From assembly GCA_003512525.1 (NCBI GenBank), contig DOQG01000055.1, forward strand, positions 6,340 through 25,292: DNA of 18,953 bases, given 5' to 3'. This DNA is from Oscillospiraceae bacterium. GTDB taxonomy: Bacteria > Bacillota > Clostridia > Oscillospirales > Ruminococcaceae. Every line of letters begins with the position of its first letter. The first letter of the stretch is position 1. The notes beneath the pieces were generated by a model. That model was not told where the DNA came from, ran no database searches, and saw only the letters and a list, made by a program, of their open reading frames with translations. Shown one piece after another: positions 1 to 12,200 of this stretch. The translations under genes were made by a program, and so were the position numbers.

Positions 1-120
1 GAATAGCGAACCCGAGAAGTGCTGTCCTACAAAGAGAACTATCGGTAGCCTGCTATCATTGTTAATTACTAAAATGGTATAACAGAAGTACACTAAAAAA
101 ACAAACTTTCTCCAGATATT
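1..120. other. left-edge non-coding stretch; no gene supported
   Basis: No gene can be supported here. On the plus strand one frame is open from the window edge to a TAA at 80-82 (26 codons, ending ...LLITKMV) and another to a TAA at 63-65. Either could be the 3' end of a convergent gene, but both are too short to judge. On the minus strand a frame stays open through this stretch without an ATG or a ribosome binding site; I take it as chance read-through past the terminator. Confidence 0.3.
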
Positions 121-168
121 AAAAAAGTGAGCCGAGCGCACTATCCTTTGCACTTCGACCCACTTTTT
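121..168 (-). terminator. Rho-independent terminator of the giant gene
   Basis: Read on the minus strand, bases 168-155 pair with 135-122 to give a 14-bp stem that includes two G.U wobbles. It is followed by a run of six T (126-121). The A tract on the other side of the stem pairs with the T run, as is usual for terminators. On the plus strand the two wobbles become A/C mismatches, so the structure is clearly better in the minus direction, although a T-rich tail at 164-173 could give weak termination on the plus strand too. It lies 44 bp beyond the stop codon of the 4807-aa gene. Confidence 0.8.
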
Positions 169-174
169 CTTTTC

Positions 175-193
175 CGGGTTGTATCACAACCCG
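175..193 (-). other. short perfect stem-loop in the 3' UTR of the giant gene
   Basis: CGGGTTGT (175-182) and ACAACCCG (186-193) form a perfect 8-bp stem with a 3-base loop, 18 bp after the stop codon of the giant gene and just before the terminator. It has no T tract of its own. It may protect the mRNA 3' end or assist termination; the role is inferred. Confidence 0.55.
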
Positions 194-211
194 CGTCGCT
201 TTATTCAGTTA

Positions 212-3200
212 TCAGTTAGCCGCTGTTTTGCCGCTGACGCTTACATATGTACCGTAAAGCGGTGTGCTTCCGCTCATATGATAAGCGCAAACCCTGAACC
301 TGTATGATGTGTTCTTTGCAAGACCGGCTTTTCTGAATGTAGTTGTGCTGTTGTCGGTTATCTTTGCAACACGCACCCACTCACCGTTCTGAGCCATTTC
401 AACAATGTACCCCTGAGCTGAGGTGTTCTTGCTCCAGTTGATACGCAATGCGTCCTTGGCAGTACCGCCTATCTTGACACCTGTCATCACAGACGGATTT
501 GTCCTTGCTGTGACTTCGGCGCTGTAATTGCCGTAGTACGCTGCTGTTCCGCTCATCTTATAAGCTCTTACTCTGAGCTTATAAACTGTCGATGCTTTAA
601 GTCCCGTAACTCTGAAGTCGGTGGTGCTGTCGGTCGTGATCTTACCTGCTCTTGCCCATGCACCGTCCTTGTATACCTCAACGATATAGCCATCGGCAGA
701 TGTATTGCGTTCCCAGCTTATACGCAGTGCGTCAGCCGCTCTGCCGGCAAGCTTTGCACCCTTTATCACAGACGGATTTGTTCTTGCTGTGACTTCGGCG
801 CTGTAATTGCCGTAGTACGCTGCTGTTCCGTCCATCTTATAGGCTCTTACTCTGAGCTTATAAACTGTTGATGCTTTAAGCCCTTCTGCCCTGTAAGTTG
901 TGATGCTGTTGTTTGTCGTCTTGACCGCTCTTGACCATGCACCGTCCTTGTATATCTCAACGATATAGCCATCGGCAGATGTATTGCGATCCCAGCTTAT
1001 ACGCAGTGCGTCAGCAGCTCTGCCGGCAAGCTTTGCACCCTTTATCACAGACGGATTTGTTCTTGCCGTCAATGTTGTGCCGTAGTCGCTGTAGACTGCC
1101 GTATTGCCGCTCATCTTATATGCTCTTACTCTGAACTTATAGAACGTAGATGCTTTAAGTCCCGTAACTTTGAAGTCGGTGGTGCTGTCGGTCGTGATCT
1201 TACCTGCTCTTGCCCATGCACCGTCCTTGTATATCTCAACGATATAGCCATCGGCAGATGTGTTGCGATTCCAGCTTACGCGCAGTGCGTCAGCCGCTCT
1301 GCCGGCAAGCTTAACACCGCTTACAGATGCCAGTACAAGCTTATCGGTATACGAAGACTTGTAAGAAGTTCCACATTCGGAGCACTTATGCAGTGTATAG
1401 CCCTTTTCGGTATAAGTAGGCTTAACTGTGCTTTCAACATACTTATGACCTGTTGGCTGTATTATAACTGTTTCTTTCACACCGCATTCCGAGCAGCTTC
1501 TTACCTTTGTGCCTGTAGTTGTACAGGTTGCCGCCTTAGCGACCTTCCAGCTGCCGTAGCTGTGTACACCGGTCGCCGCAATAGCCTTTGTTTCCTTATT
1601 GCCGCATACCGAGCATTCTCTTGACTGCTCGCCGTCTGTAATACAACCGACTTTCTTTGTGACATTCCACAGACCGTAGCTGTGTCCCTTGGCGACAACA
1701 GTCCTTGTCTGCTTATAATCACATCTTGTGCAGTGTCTTTCCTGAGTGCCGTTTGTCGTACAGGTCACCTCAGTTATAACGCTCCATTCGGTAAGTGAAT
1801 GTCCGAGCGCGCTTCCTGTGAATACCGCTTCACTTGCAGTACCCTTGCTTGAAAGTCCGCAGCCTGCGCATGATACATAGTACTCCGATTTCTCCGTGCA
1901 GGTAGCCGCACGTTTAAGATATCTTGATACTGTGCTCTTAGCTGTGAATGTATGGGCTGCCATTTCGCCGTAAGCCTTACCGCAGTCTTCACATATAGCC
2001 TTTGCCGTGCAAGTAGCCTTGCCACCGTGACAATTCTTTGTTTCGGTGTGCTTGTTATCGTTAGCGCAAACTCTTGTATGAGTTCCGTTGCCGTTTGATA
2101 CCCACTTACCGTACTTGTGTCCGAGTGCGTTTCCGTACTCGAATGTTGCTTCATTCTTAGTACCCTTGCTTGAAAGTCCGCAGTCTGCGCAGGACGTATA
2201 ATATACCGCCTTTGCCGTGCAGGTTGCCGCAGATTTAAGGTACTTAGCCGCAACTGTCTTAGCTGTGAATGTATGGGCTGCCATTTCGCCGTAAGCCTTA
2301 CCGCAGTCCTCGCATATTGCCTTTGCCGTACAAGTAGCCTTGCCGCCGTGGCAAGCCTTTGTTTCGATGTGCTTGTTATCGTTAGCGCAGACTCTTGAAT
2401 GAGTTCCGTCACCGTTAGATACCCACTCACCGTACTTGTGTCCGAGTGCTTCTCCGTACTCGAACGTTGCCTCATCAGCTGTACCCTTGCTTGACCGTCC
2501 GCATTCTGTGCAGGAAGTATAGTATACAGCCTTTGCAGTGCAGGTTGCCGCTGATTTAAGATACTCAGGCGATTTTATTTGCGCATAGCTGTGCGGCTTA
2601 GTTTCGCCATACTCCGCTCCGCATATTTCGCACTTTGCCTTATTGGTGCAGGTAGCCTCTCCTCCGGAATGCTCACATTCGGTTATCGTAGCCGTTACAA
2701 CGTCCGACGCCATCGAAACTCCAGCCGTTGTAGCATTGCTGTAGGTAATACGGCAGTAGTACCTGCCCGTTGTGAGATTTTCGAGCGACAGCTTTCTGTC
2801 TGTAGCGCCCTCTATCTCTGTTTCGTTGCCGTTTTCATCAATGGCGATCCACTGATAAGCAACTTTTGCGTCAACCTCGTTTGAATACCACGGCACTGCA
2901 CTTATTTGAAGTGACGGTATGTCGCCCGGATAATAGCCGTTGGTGTAATATACAGTATCAATCGGCTGAATTATCTGCATCGGACACACACGTACCGTAA
3001 GGCCGCTTGTCGATGACGCCGTTGCCTTATTAAGACTGTATATATCTATCCACTCTTTTGTTTCTCTGTCCTGTACCCAGAAGTCGGGATCGATATAATC
3101 GGCTATCACCTTATCACTGACCGTAGTTATGATTTCGGCAAACCCACCTGACGAAATGGATACATTACCGCCGTTTATAGTAAGGCAATTTATATTGTTG

Positions 3201-6200
3201 GAGGCCATTGTAACATTTCCGCCGTTTATGGTCACATTGCTGCCTGTAGCAAGCCCGTCAAATGTGACATCACCGCCCCTCACTATGAATGCGTCTTGAT
3301 TCTCAAACGCTGTCACCGCACAACGTCCCGTAACCGTCAGCTTTGCCTTGCCGTTTATGATGATCGGACGTGAGAACGCTGTACGAACTGCGTACTTGAG
3401 CGTGAAGTTACCTTCGGTTATGACTAACTGACCGCCGTATCCGTTCTTGTTATAAAGCGGATATAAGGTACAGCCCTCGTTTTCGCTCTTCTGAGCGTCT
3501 TTCGCAGCCTCGTCAAGATTGTTATAATACTTGACATCGTCGCCCTTTGTTATCTTTGCATTGAACTTGCTCTCGCATATCTCGCAATATGTCGGCGTAG
3601 TAATATTACCTGCGGTTTCCTTGTCCGCTGTAGGATCGACCACCTGAGAATGATCACAGTCAACAAGGTCTATACTTACAGTGTTCGACTTTATTTCATA
3701 GCCGTCACCGGTAGTAACTACGTAGTATATCTTGGCAACATCGCTGTCGCCTGCCTTATCAATTATTTCGTCTGCCGACAATTTAGCGTCCTTTACAAGT
3801 GCGCTTAAGCTGCTATAAATTATATCTCCGCTTACATAGGAGTTTATACCGTATCTCTTACTTACATACGAGTCGTTCAGGTTCGAGCCGTGAGCAAGAG
3901 CAAGGTTGAACTTCAGCGTGGGGTTTGCGTTGCTGTTGCGATACAGCTTGTTTATTTCTGTGCTAAGCGTTGCGCTCTTTATCGGCGCTTCTTCTACATT
4001 CACCGGTTTATTGTCGTTATTCACACTGCTATAAACGCTCTCTGCACGTTCTGCAATTGAAAGCCATACACCGCCGTCCTTTTTATATGCATAACCGTCA
4101 GCCAGAACAGATTCAAGACTGCCGTTTGCTATCTCGATGTTGTAGAATTTACCGCCGCTGATTTTTGCTTTAGCGTTACCTATAATGGTCAGAGCGTCTA
4201 TAACGCCGCCGCCTATTTCTGCGTCGCCGTCTATGTAAACCATCACCGATGTGAATTCACCGCCGTTGATGATTAACTTTGAGTTTGCGTAAGCTTTAAT
4301 AGGCATCCGCATTTTGCCATCGCCGCCTACGGTAAACATACCGCCGTCGGATACTTCTACAGGTGCGTTGAAAGCAAAAGTGCCACCCAGTTTTTTACCG
4401 TTCAGTGCAAGCGTTACATTGCCGGTAATGGTAACGCCCTGTGTAAGTTCGCTGTTTGTAATATCCTTATACAGCGTTACAGTAGCCGTACCTGCCTCGT
4501 TAGCCTTGGCAAAGGCGTCATAAATATCGCTGAACAGATCTGTATTTTCGCCGTCAGCCGTAGTATAGCTTACAGTTGCGGCGATTTCCTCATTGCAGTA
4601 AGGACAGGGTTTTCCGTCAAGCTCATAGTTGTAGTTTTCGTCCTTATGGTCGCACTTTTCAACAACAATAACACCGGCATTGCCCTTGTTCTGAATATCA
4701 GCATATTTGTAAATCTTTCCGCCATCCGCATCGGTCAATCTAATTCTGCTTCCGCTCGCTATTGCCTTTCCGAAAGTATATTCATCGAAAACGACGCTTT
4801 CGAATCTGCCGCTTACGATAGATATATTAACGGACCCATTGCCCTCCTCGCTTAATAAACCGGTATCAACATCATTGATGACCATGTCTCCGCCTTTTAT
4901 CGTTATTGTGCCGATATTAGCACCATCGACAGTAACCTTTCCGGAATTTACAACTAAAGAATTCAACCTGGCTTTGCTGTCAATTAAAACATTGGCATTC
5001 TCGCCCGACACCTGTACACGTGCCCATGGATTTGAGGTTGCTTGCGATGTCGTGAACGTTATATCTCCACCCTTGACATTAAATGTAAATAGTCCGCTAC
5101 CGTCATCTTTATTGAAATCAACGGTAAATCTACCCTTGCTTATGTCAAACGTTTCATTATTGTTAACCAAACTGTAGTCTAACAGCTTTAATGTACAGCC
5201 TTCGCTTTCCTCGGCAGCGCCGATAGCGTCATTCCAGTTTTCGTAATACGATAACGTGCCGTCAGACAGCTCTACCGAAGCCGTAAGTGCTCTGTTGCAT
5301 ATACCGCATACATTACCGTTATCGTCACATTTTACGCTTTCGCCGGGGTGCTGACAGGTAGCTACTGTAAGCGTTACCACATTCGACTTATATTCATATC
5401 CGTCATAGGTAAATATGCAGTAATATTGGATTTCTCCGTCTTCTGCCACTGCTTTATCAACTTCACCGCTAAATAAATAATAGCGATTGCCTGATAAGTC
5501 CGTTTTTTCCTTTATTACCGTTCCGTCAATTAAGTATCCGGTAACATAGAGTGTTTCATTTCCCGTATATGTCACATCGGCAGTGAAAGATGCAGTCTTT
5601 CTACCGTTACGGTATATTATCGGTGACTCGTCATTAGCGGTAATTGTTGCACTCTTTATGGGGGCTTCCGCTACAGTTACATCAGACAATAAATTCTTTT
5701 CACGGTCGGCAATTGAAAGCCATGTATTGTCATCTGTGCTCTTATAAGCATATCCCTTTTCGAGCAGATCTGCCGCAGTTTTGCCGCCGCCGACAATTAT
5801 ATATTCAAACTCGCCGCCGCTGATTACTGCGGTACCGTCAACTGTTAAGGCTTTGATTTTACCGCCCTGAATTACCGCTTTGCCTTTGAAAACATCCAAA
5901 TCATATAATTCGCCGTCGCCTTTAACTGTAAATGTGCCGCCCCATACTGTTAATGTATATTCATCTTCGTTGGAAACAGTGAGCTTTTTACCGTTAAGGT
6001 CAAGGGTTATATTACCTACAGACTTGATTTCCCGTTCAAGCGTACCCGTAATATCCCTGCACAGCGTTATAGTAGCCGTACCTGCCTCATTAGCCTTGTC
6101 AAAAGCGTCGCAGATATCGCCGAACAGATCTGTCTTTTCACTGCCGTCAGCCGTATAGCTTACGGTTGCAATGATCTGTGAATTGCAGTAATAGCAAACA

Positions 6201-9200
6201 TAGTCATCATCTACCGCAATGTTGCCGTTTGCATACTTGTGGTCGCACTTTTCAACAGTAATGTCAGTAGCTTTGGTCAGGCTCTCAATTTCGCTGTATT
6301 CATAAATGATACCGCTTTCAGTGCCGCGAAGTCTTCTTTCGCTTGCAAGCGTCTTGACTATGTTATAGTCGCTGTCGTCTGAGCAGGTTATTGTATCGAA
6401 GCTTCCGCTTTCGATCACAATGTTATGCTCCGTCGCGTCGGTAGCTTTTTTATTTATGTCTAACGAACCGACAGTAACATTTCTTATTGCCAGATCGCCG
6501 CCCTTAAACACAAGCGTATCGATTTCTGCACCGTCTATATCAGCCTTTCCGCCATTTATTGACAGTTCTTTAATATAACCCTGGGCACTGTTTATTTTAA
6601 GCGCACCGCTTGTTAATGTTACACTTCCCAGCTTGATTTTACCGTCAATTGTAACCTTAGCGTCAGTTCCGTTAACTGTGATTCCGCTTATCAGAGTTTC
6701 TACATCGGCTTGTTTTACCGAAGAAGTGAAAGTCACGTCACCGCCGTTGACATCGAACTGATAAAATACCTTCTTACCGTTAAAGTCAACAGTAAACCTG
6801 CCGCCTGTCACGGTAATGGACTCAGATACTCCTTCCGACATCAGCTTTACAGTGCTGCCCTCGTTCTCCTGTGCCAGCTTTATGGCACTCTCTATATCCG
6901 CATAGCCTAACGACTTGCCGTCAGCATCTACTACCTCGGCTTCTATCAATGCATCACATATACCGCAGATTACTAAACCGTCGTTTTCGTATGAAAAGCT
7001 ATCCTCAGGGTGCGAGCAGGTCGCAAGTGTAAGCTTAAGCACATTCGACTTATATTCGTATCCGTTGCACTTCAGTACAATGTAATATTCAACCTCGCCG
7101 TCTTTCGCCGCAAGCTTACCGATTTCATAACAGTGTACCATATATTTATTGTACAAATTATAATCTTTAATGCGATTATTGCCGTTTACAAAATCCGAAT
7201 AGGTTGCACCCCTTGAACCGACCGCCAATTCGTATGTAATATTGACGTATAAATATTTCTCTCCGTTACGGTATATAACAGGCGCTTCTTCGCCTACCCA
7301 CGCAATACTTGCGCTCTCTATCGGCGCTTTTTCTACGGATAACGCTCCTTTAGAACCGCCCGAATAGCTATCTTTTTCACGCTCATCAATCGAAAGCCAA
7401 GTGCCGTCAGCATTTTTATACGCATAACCGTCTGCCAGTACAGATTCAAGATTGCCGTTAAATATCTCGATGTCGTTGAATTTACCGCCGCTGAGTTTTA
7501 CGTTACCGCGAACGGACAGACCTTGTATAGTGCCGCCGCCTATTTCTGCGTTGCCTCCTTTTTTAACTGACACAGAATTGAAGTATCCACCGCCGTTAAT
7601 GACTAATTTTGAGTTTTCATTAACGTAAATAGGTGTATCCATATCGCCATCGCCGTTTACAGTAAGCGTGCCACCGTCAGATACCGGTATACGCGCTATG
7701 CCATAACGACCACCCAGTGTTTTACCGTTCAGTTCAAGCGTTACATTGCCCATAACGGTAATCTCCTGTGTACATTTGTCTGTAATATCCTTATACAGCG
7801 TTACTGTAGCCGTACCTATCTCATTAGCCTTGTCAAAAGCGTCATAAATATCACCGAACAGCTCTGTCTTTGCACTTCCGTCAACCGTATAGCTTACGCT
7901 TGCGGCAAACTCAGAGCCACAGTATTCGCATATACCGCTGTCATTAAAGGCATAACTGCCGTCCTCATTCTTATGCTCGCACTTGGTAAACAGATAATAG
8001 CTTACAGTATTGTTTTCGGAGTCAAAAATATTTTTTTCGGCTATATCGCTGTATAATAAAGCCGTTGCTGTTTTCTCAGCAGTCGGATCTGTCGGATTGT
8101 CGTAGCTTATCACACGCACACCGCTTGCGATTACGTCCTTTAATTTAAACTGTCCGAGATTGATATTGCTGTAAGTACCTCCGCCTATAGTAAGCTTTGC
8201 GTCAGTTGCGTCTTCGCTTACAAATAAATTATCAGCACCCGCAGTATTGTCAACATTGACGCCTTCGCTGACAGTTACGGTACCGCCTGATATAGCAATA
8301 CTATCAAATCCGGCGCTTGAGCCCTCAGGTAATGTAAGAGATCCGCTCTTCACATTAACCTTGCACCTGATGAACATATAACCTTCAGCAATAACATCTG
8401 CACCGTCAATAGTTATTGTCTGGTTGTAATCATAGATAGTACCATAATTACTTGTGGTAATAGTAAACTGACCGTTTGACAGCGTAACCCCACTATTGAT
8501 CTTACCGCTTGTTACAAGAGTGAAAACACAGCCCTTGTTTTCAGCCTTATCCGCATACCGTAAGCCCTCGGTTATGTCGTCGAAATACTTTACCTTTCCG
8601 TCGGCAGTAGTTACCTTTGCGTAAATTTTCGCACCGCACTCACTGCACACCTTGTTGGCGCTGTCTTCATTTACCTGACCCTCGCCGTCATGCAGACACT
8701 TATATCCGCAAGCGCAGTTGCCGTGATCATCGTATGTATGCTTCGGGTGAGCCGTAACAAATATATTATCGCCTGCTTTGTATATTTGTTGTACGCTTGC
8801 ATTCAGTATTTCTCCGCTTTCACTTGCAAGCGCCTTACCGCTACCCAGTATTTCAATTACACTTCTTCCCTGAACATAAATGCTCTTGAATACTCCGGCA
8901 TTGATCAAAGCGTCGCCGTCTTCAAATGTTGCAAAAGTATCGAATTCAATATCTCCGTTTACAGTTACCATTCCATAGGAATAAACGCCGGTGGCGTTTA
9001 TAACTGCACGGCTGCTTCCGCTGTTTTCAAAGGTTACATTTCCGTAAACCGCTACTGCGCTTATTTCCTCGGTACCGACCGAAACATTCAGCGTATGACC
9101 GTTCATGTCGATCGTTTTATTGCCGTTTATTATTATGCCCTTAACAATACAATCTACATCGCCGGTCAGCTTTAATACACCGTCAGCCTCATTTTCCGCA

Positions 9201-12200
9201 ATATTTTTAAACTGTGTTTCGCTTTCAATAAATGTATAAGTTTCAGAGCTTTGTGTTGTCTCGGTAAATATAGCAAGCGCACAAACGCCGCACGGACACT
9301 TGCCCGTTTCCACGTTGTATCTATGCTCATGCGCTACAACCATGACATTTGTAAGTCCGTCGCCGATCGTCTTCGCACTGCCGTCAACTATACTTTCGGG
9401 GAGAGTTGTGAATTCTTGTACGGTCGCAAATGCATAACCCTTTGCAAGCAGATCGTTTACAGGTGTGCTGTTGCTTTCCTCGCCGCAGATGGTGTTGTAC
9501 CTTCCGCCGTATAAAGCTACACCGCTTGCGTGTGCAATATAAACATTCTCAAATATGCCGCCGTATATTTCGACACACTTAGCACTGTTAATGACTAAAT
9601 TGAGTACATCTGCGGCTGAACTGCCGCCGTCTGCAGTACCGTTTATAAGCGTACCGCCGTTTACACTAAAAGGTGCGTCTATGCATCCGTAGTAGGTGCT
9701 TTTCCTGCTGTCCTTAAGGTACAGCACACCACCGTTATTTACACTTATATCTGCCTCTCCGCCGAGTGAACATCCGTTCACATCGACAGTAACCGTTGTA
9801 TTGCCGATTTCTACGTTCTGTGTAATCTCGCAGTGCTTATACAATGTCAGCGTACAGCCGTTGTTTTCCGCCGATAATGCCGCAGTAAAAGCGTCGTCTA
9901 TATTATCGAAATACTTCGCTGTTCCCACGCCCGAAACGCCCGCAGTAAACTGATATTTGCAGATAGAGCATACACCCGTTTTGCTGTCAACATCGCTGTG
10001 GGGGCATACATATCCGCAGACGCACTTGCCCGTTGCTTTGTCGTAGCTGTGTTCGTAATGATCTACAACAGTAAACGAATCGTGTATAATCTTTGATGTA
10101 AACTTTTCATAAATATCAACATACTCACCGCTGTTGTCATATTGCAGTGCCTTACCTTCTCCAAGCAGAGAATAAAGCAGCAGGTTGCCGGAGCCGGAGT
10201 TGCGGTCGAGTTCATACATCAACGTACCTATTCTCATTCCCGTAGCAAGCCTTACAGATGTTGTTGTTCTTCCGTAAAGCTTTAAAGATTCCTTCACGAC
10301 CAAAGTATTTACAGTTACATTTGCACCGTAGCTTACTTCGAACCGCGCACCTGCCTCAACAAAAATTGTTTCGAAGTTTATATTTGCGTCGCTATCAATT
10401 TTAAATGTTCTACCTCCGCAAACATCCACTTGACTAATATAGCTGTCCTCTGAGCCGGTCAATGTAAGATTACCGGCACCATTGTCGTTGTTGACCTTGA
10501 GTTCGATATAATACAGCTTATGACCGTTAAGGTCAACAGTAACAGTATGATTTACATTTATAGTTGTTCTATCATCGATATTCTTATAAATCTTTACATA
10601 GTTTTCGCTGTCTTCTGAAGTCTTGCTAAGGCAATCGCTCAGTGAATCAAAGCCGGTTACCTTGTCGCCTACAGTCAGCGTAGCAACGAACTCATACTGA
10701 CAGGTTTTGCACATACCCGTTTTGCTGTCAACATCCGTATGACCGCACCGCTTACCGCAAATCGTACACTTACCCGTTGTGCTGTCGTAACTGTGATCTT
10801 CATGTGGTGCTACAATAACAGGTGTTACAAAACCGTCTTTCAACAGTGTTTTTGAGCCGTCTATCGGCACAGCGGAAGACGTCATAAACATACGGTTCTC
10901 AGCCAATAAAGTCAGTATTTCTGCGTTTGCTCTGTCCCCGCCGCCGTTATAGCGTATTTTTATGAAAGCTCCGTCGTGAAGAATTACGTCACTGCTTGCA
11001 TCGTTTATATTGAGTATTATGCCGAGTGAACGATAGCAGTCAAATGTACCTGCACCTACCGACACAGTTCCCTTAGCGCCGCAGTTTTCGTCAAATGTCA
11101 GCTTACCGCCGTCCACTACATTGAAATCGCCATAAATACTATTATTTTTTTCCGATCCCGTAACGGTTATATCTCCCGAAACAGTTAACGTACCTACATT
11201 GGCTTTCTCAGCGATCCACAGCGTGAACTTACCGCTGAGTGTTGTATAGCTGCCTGTATAATTCTTGTATACTCTTAATGTACAGCCGGTGTTTGCTTCT
11301 CTGTCAGCCGCTTCAAAAGCCGCTTCCATCTCAGTTTCCTTATAAACGGAAGCTACAGCCCCATCCTTTACGATAACAGCCGCATACTGATATTCACACT
11401 CGTTACACTTACCCGTTTCGCTGTTAACATCGCTGTGAGGGCAAACATATCCGCAGCCGCACTCGCCGTCAACATAGGTATGGCTGTGGTCTTTGACTGT
11501 CAGCGTTTCACTGCTTGATATTTCCTTAACGTTTGCGTTGAAAAGAGTTCCGTCAGTCTTGAAGAAAGCCTTACCCTCTCCGAGCATATCGTATAATGTC
11601 TTGCTGTCCCTGGCGTAAAGTCCGGCTGGATATGCACCGGCTTTCAATATAACAGTACTCGAATCATATACATAGATCGAAGTGTCTAAAACTACATCGC
11701 CGTCTATTATAAGCGTACCGCCGGCGTATGAAGCGTCGTTTGTCGGATATACATTACAACCGAGCATAACCGGATTGCCGCTGTTTTTGATCGTAAGCTT
11801 TCCGCTTTTGCAAGGAGTAATACTCCGGATTTTAAATTGGCGTCCGTTTACGTCAATTGTAAGTTCTCCGTATAAGTCATACTGAGCTTTTGAATTATCA
11901 TAATCCTTAAACAGCTTTATCGTACCGCTTCCGTTGTATTCATTCAGTAAAGAGTGAAGCTCATCGGTATCTACATACTGTAAGTTTCCGTCCCCGTCTG
12001 TATAGAGTGCGACAGACACAACCGCACCGCAGATTGAGCAGATGCCGGTGTCCGTGTTTATATCACCGCCATGCTCGCAGGGCTTTCCGCACTCCTCGCA
12101 CTTGCCTGTTCCACTGCCGTATTTGTGGTCAGCGTCAGTATGCTCAACAACAGTAAGCGCAACGGAATAACCCATACTTCCATATTCTTTATAAAGATCA

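Noticed and set aside
60..105. Possible promoter-like hexamers on both strands near the left edge
   Set aside because: The plus-strand pair has a spacer of only about 13 bp, and the minus-strand pair (TTGTTT, 17 bp, TATACC) is weak and has no visible gene behind it within the window.
1774..2475. 233-aa open frame on the minus strand in another frame
   Set aside because: It lies inside the giant gene over the 321-bp repeats. Its internal repetition is inherited from them, and its composition (many Arg, Gln, Thr) is that of a shifted frame.
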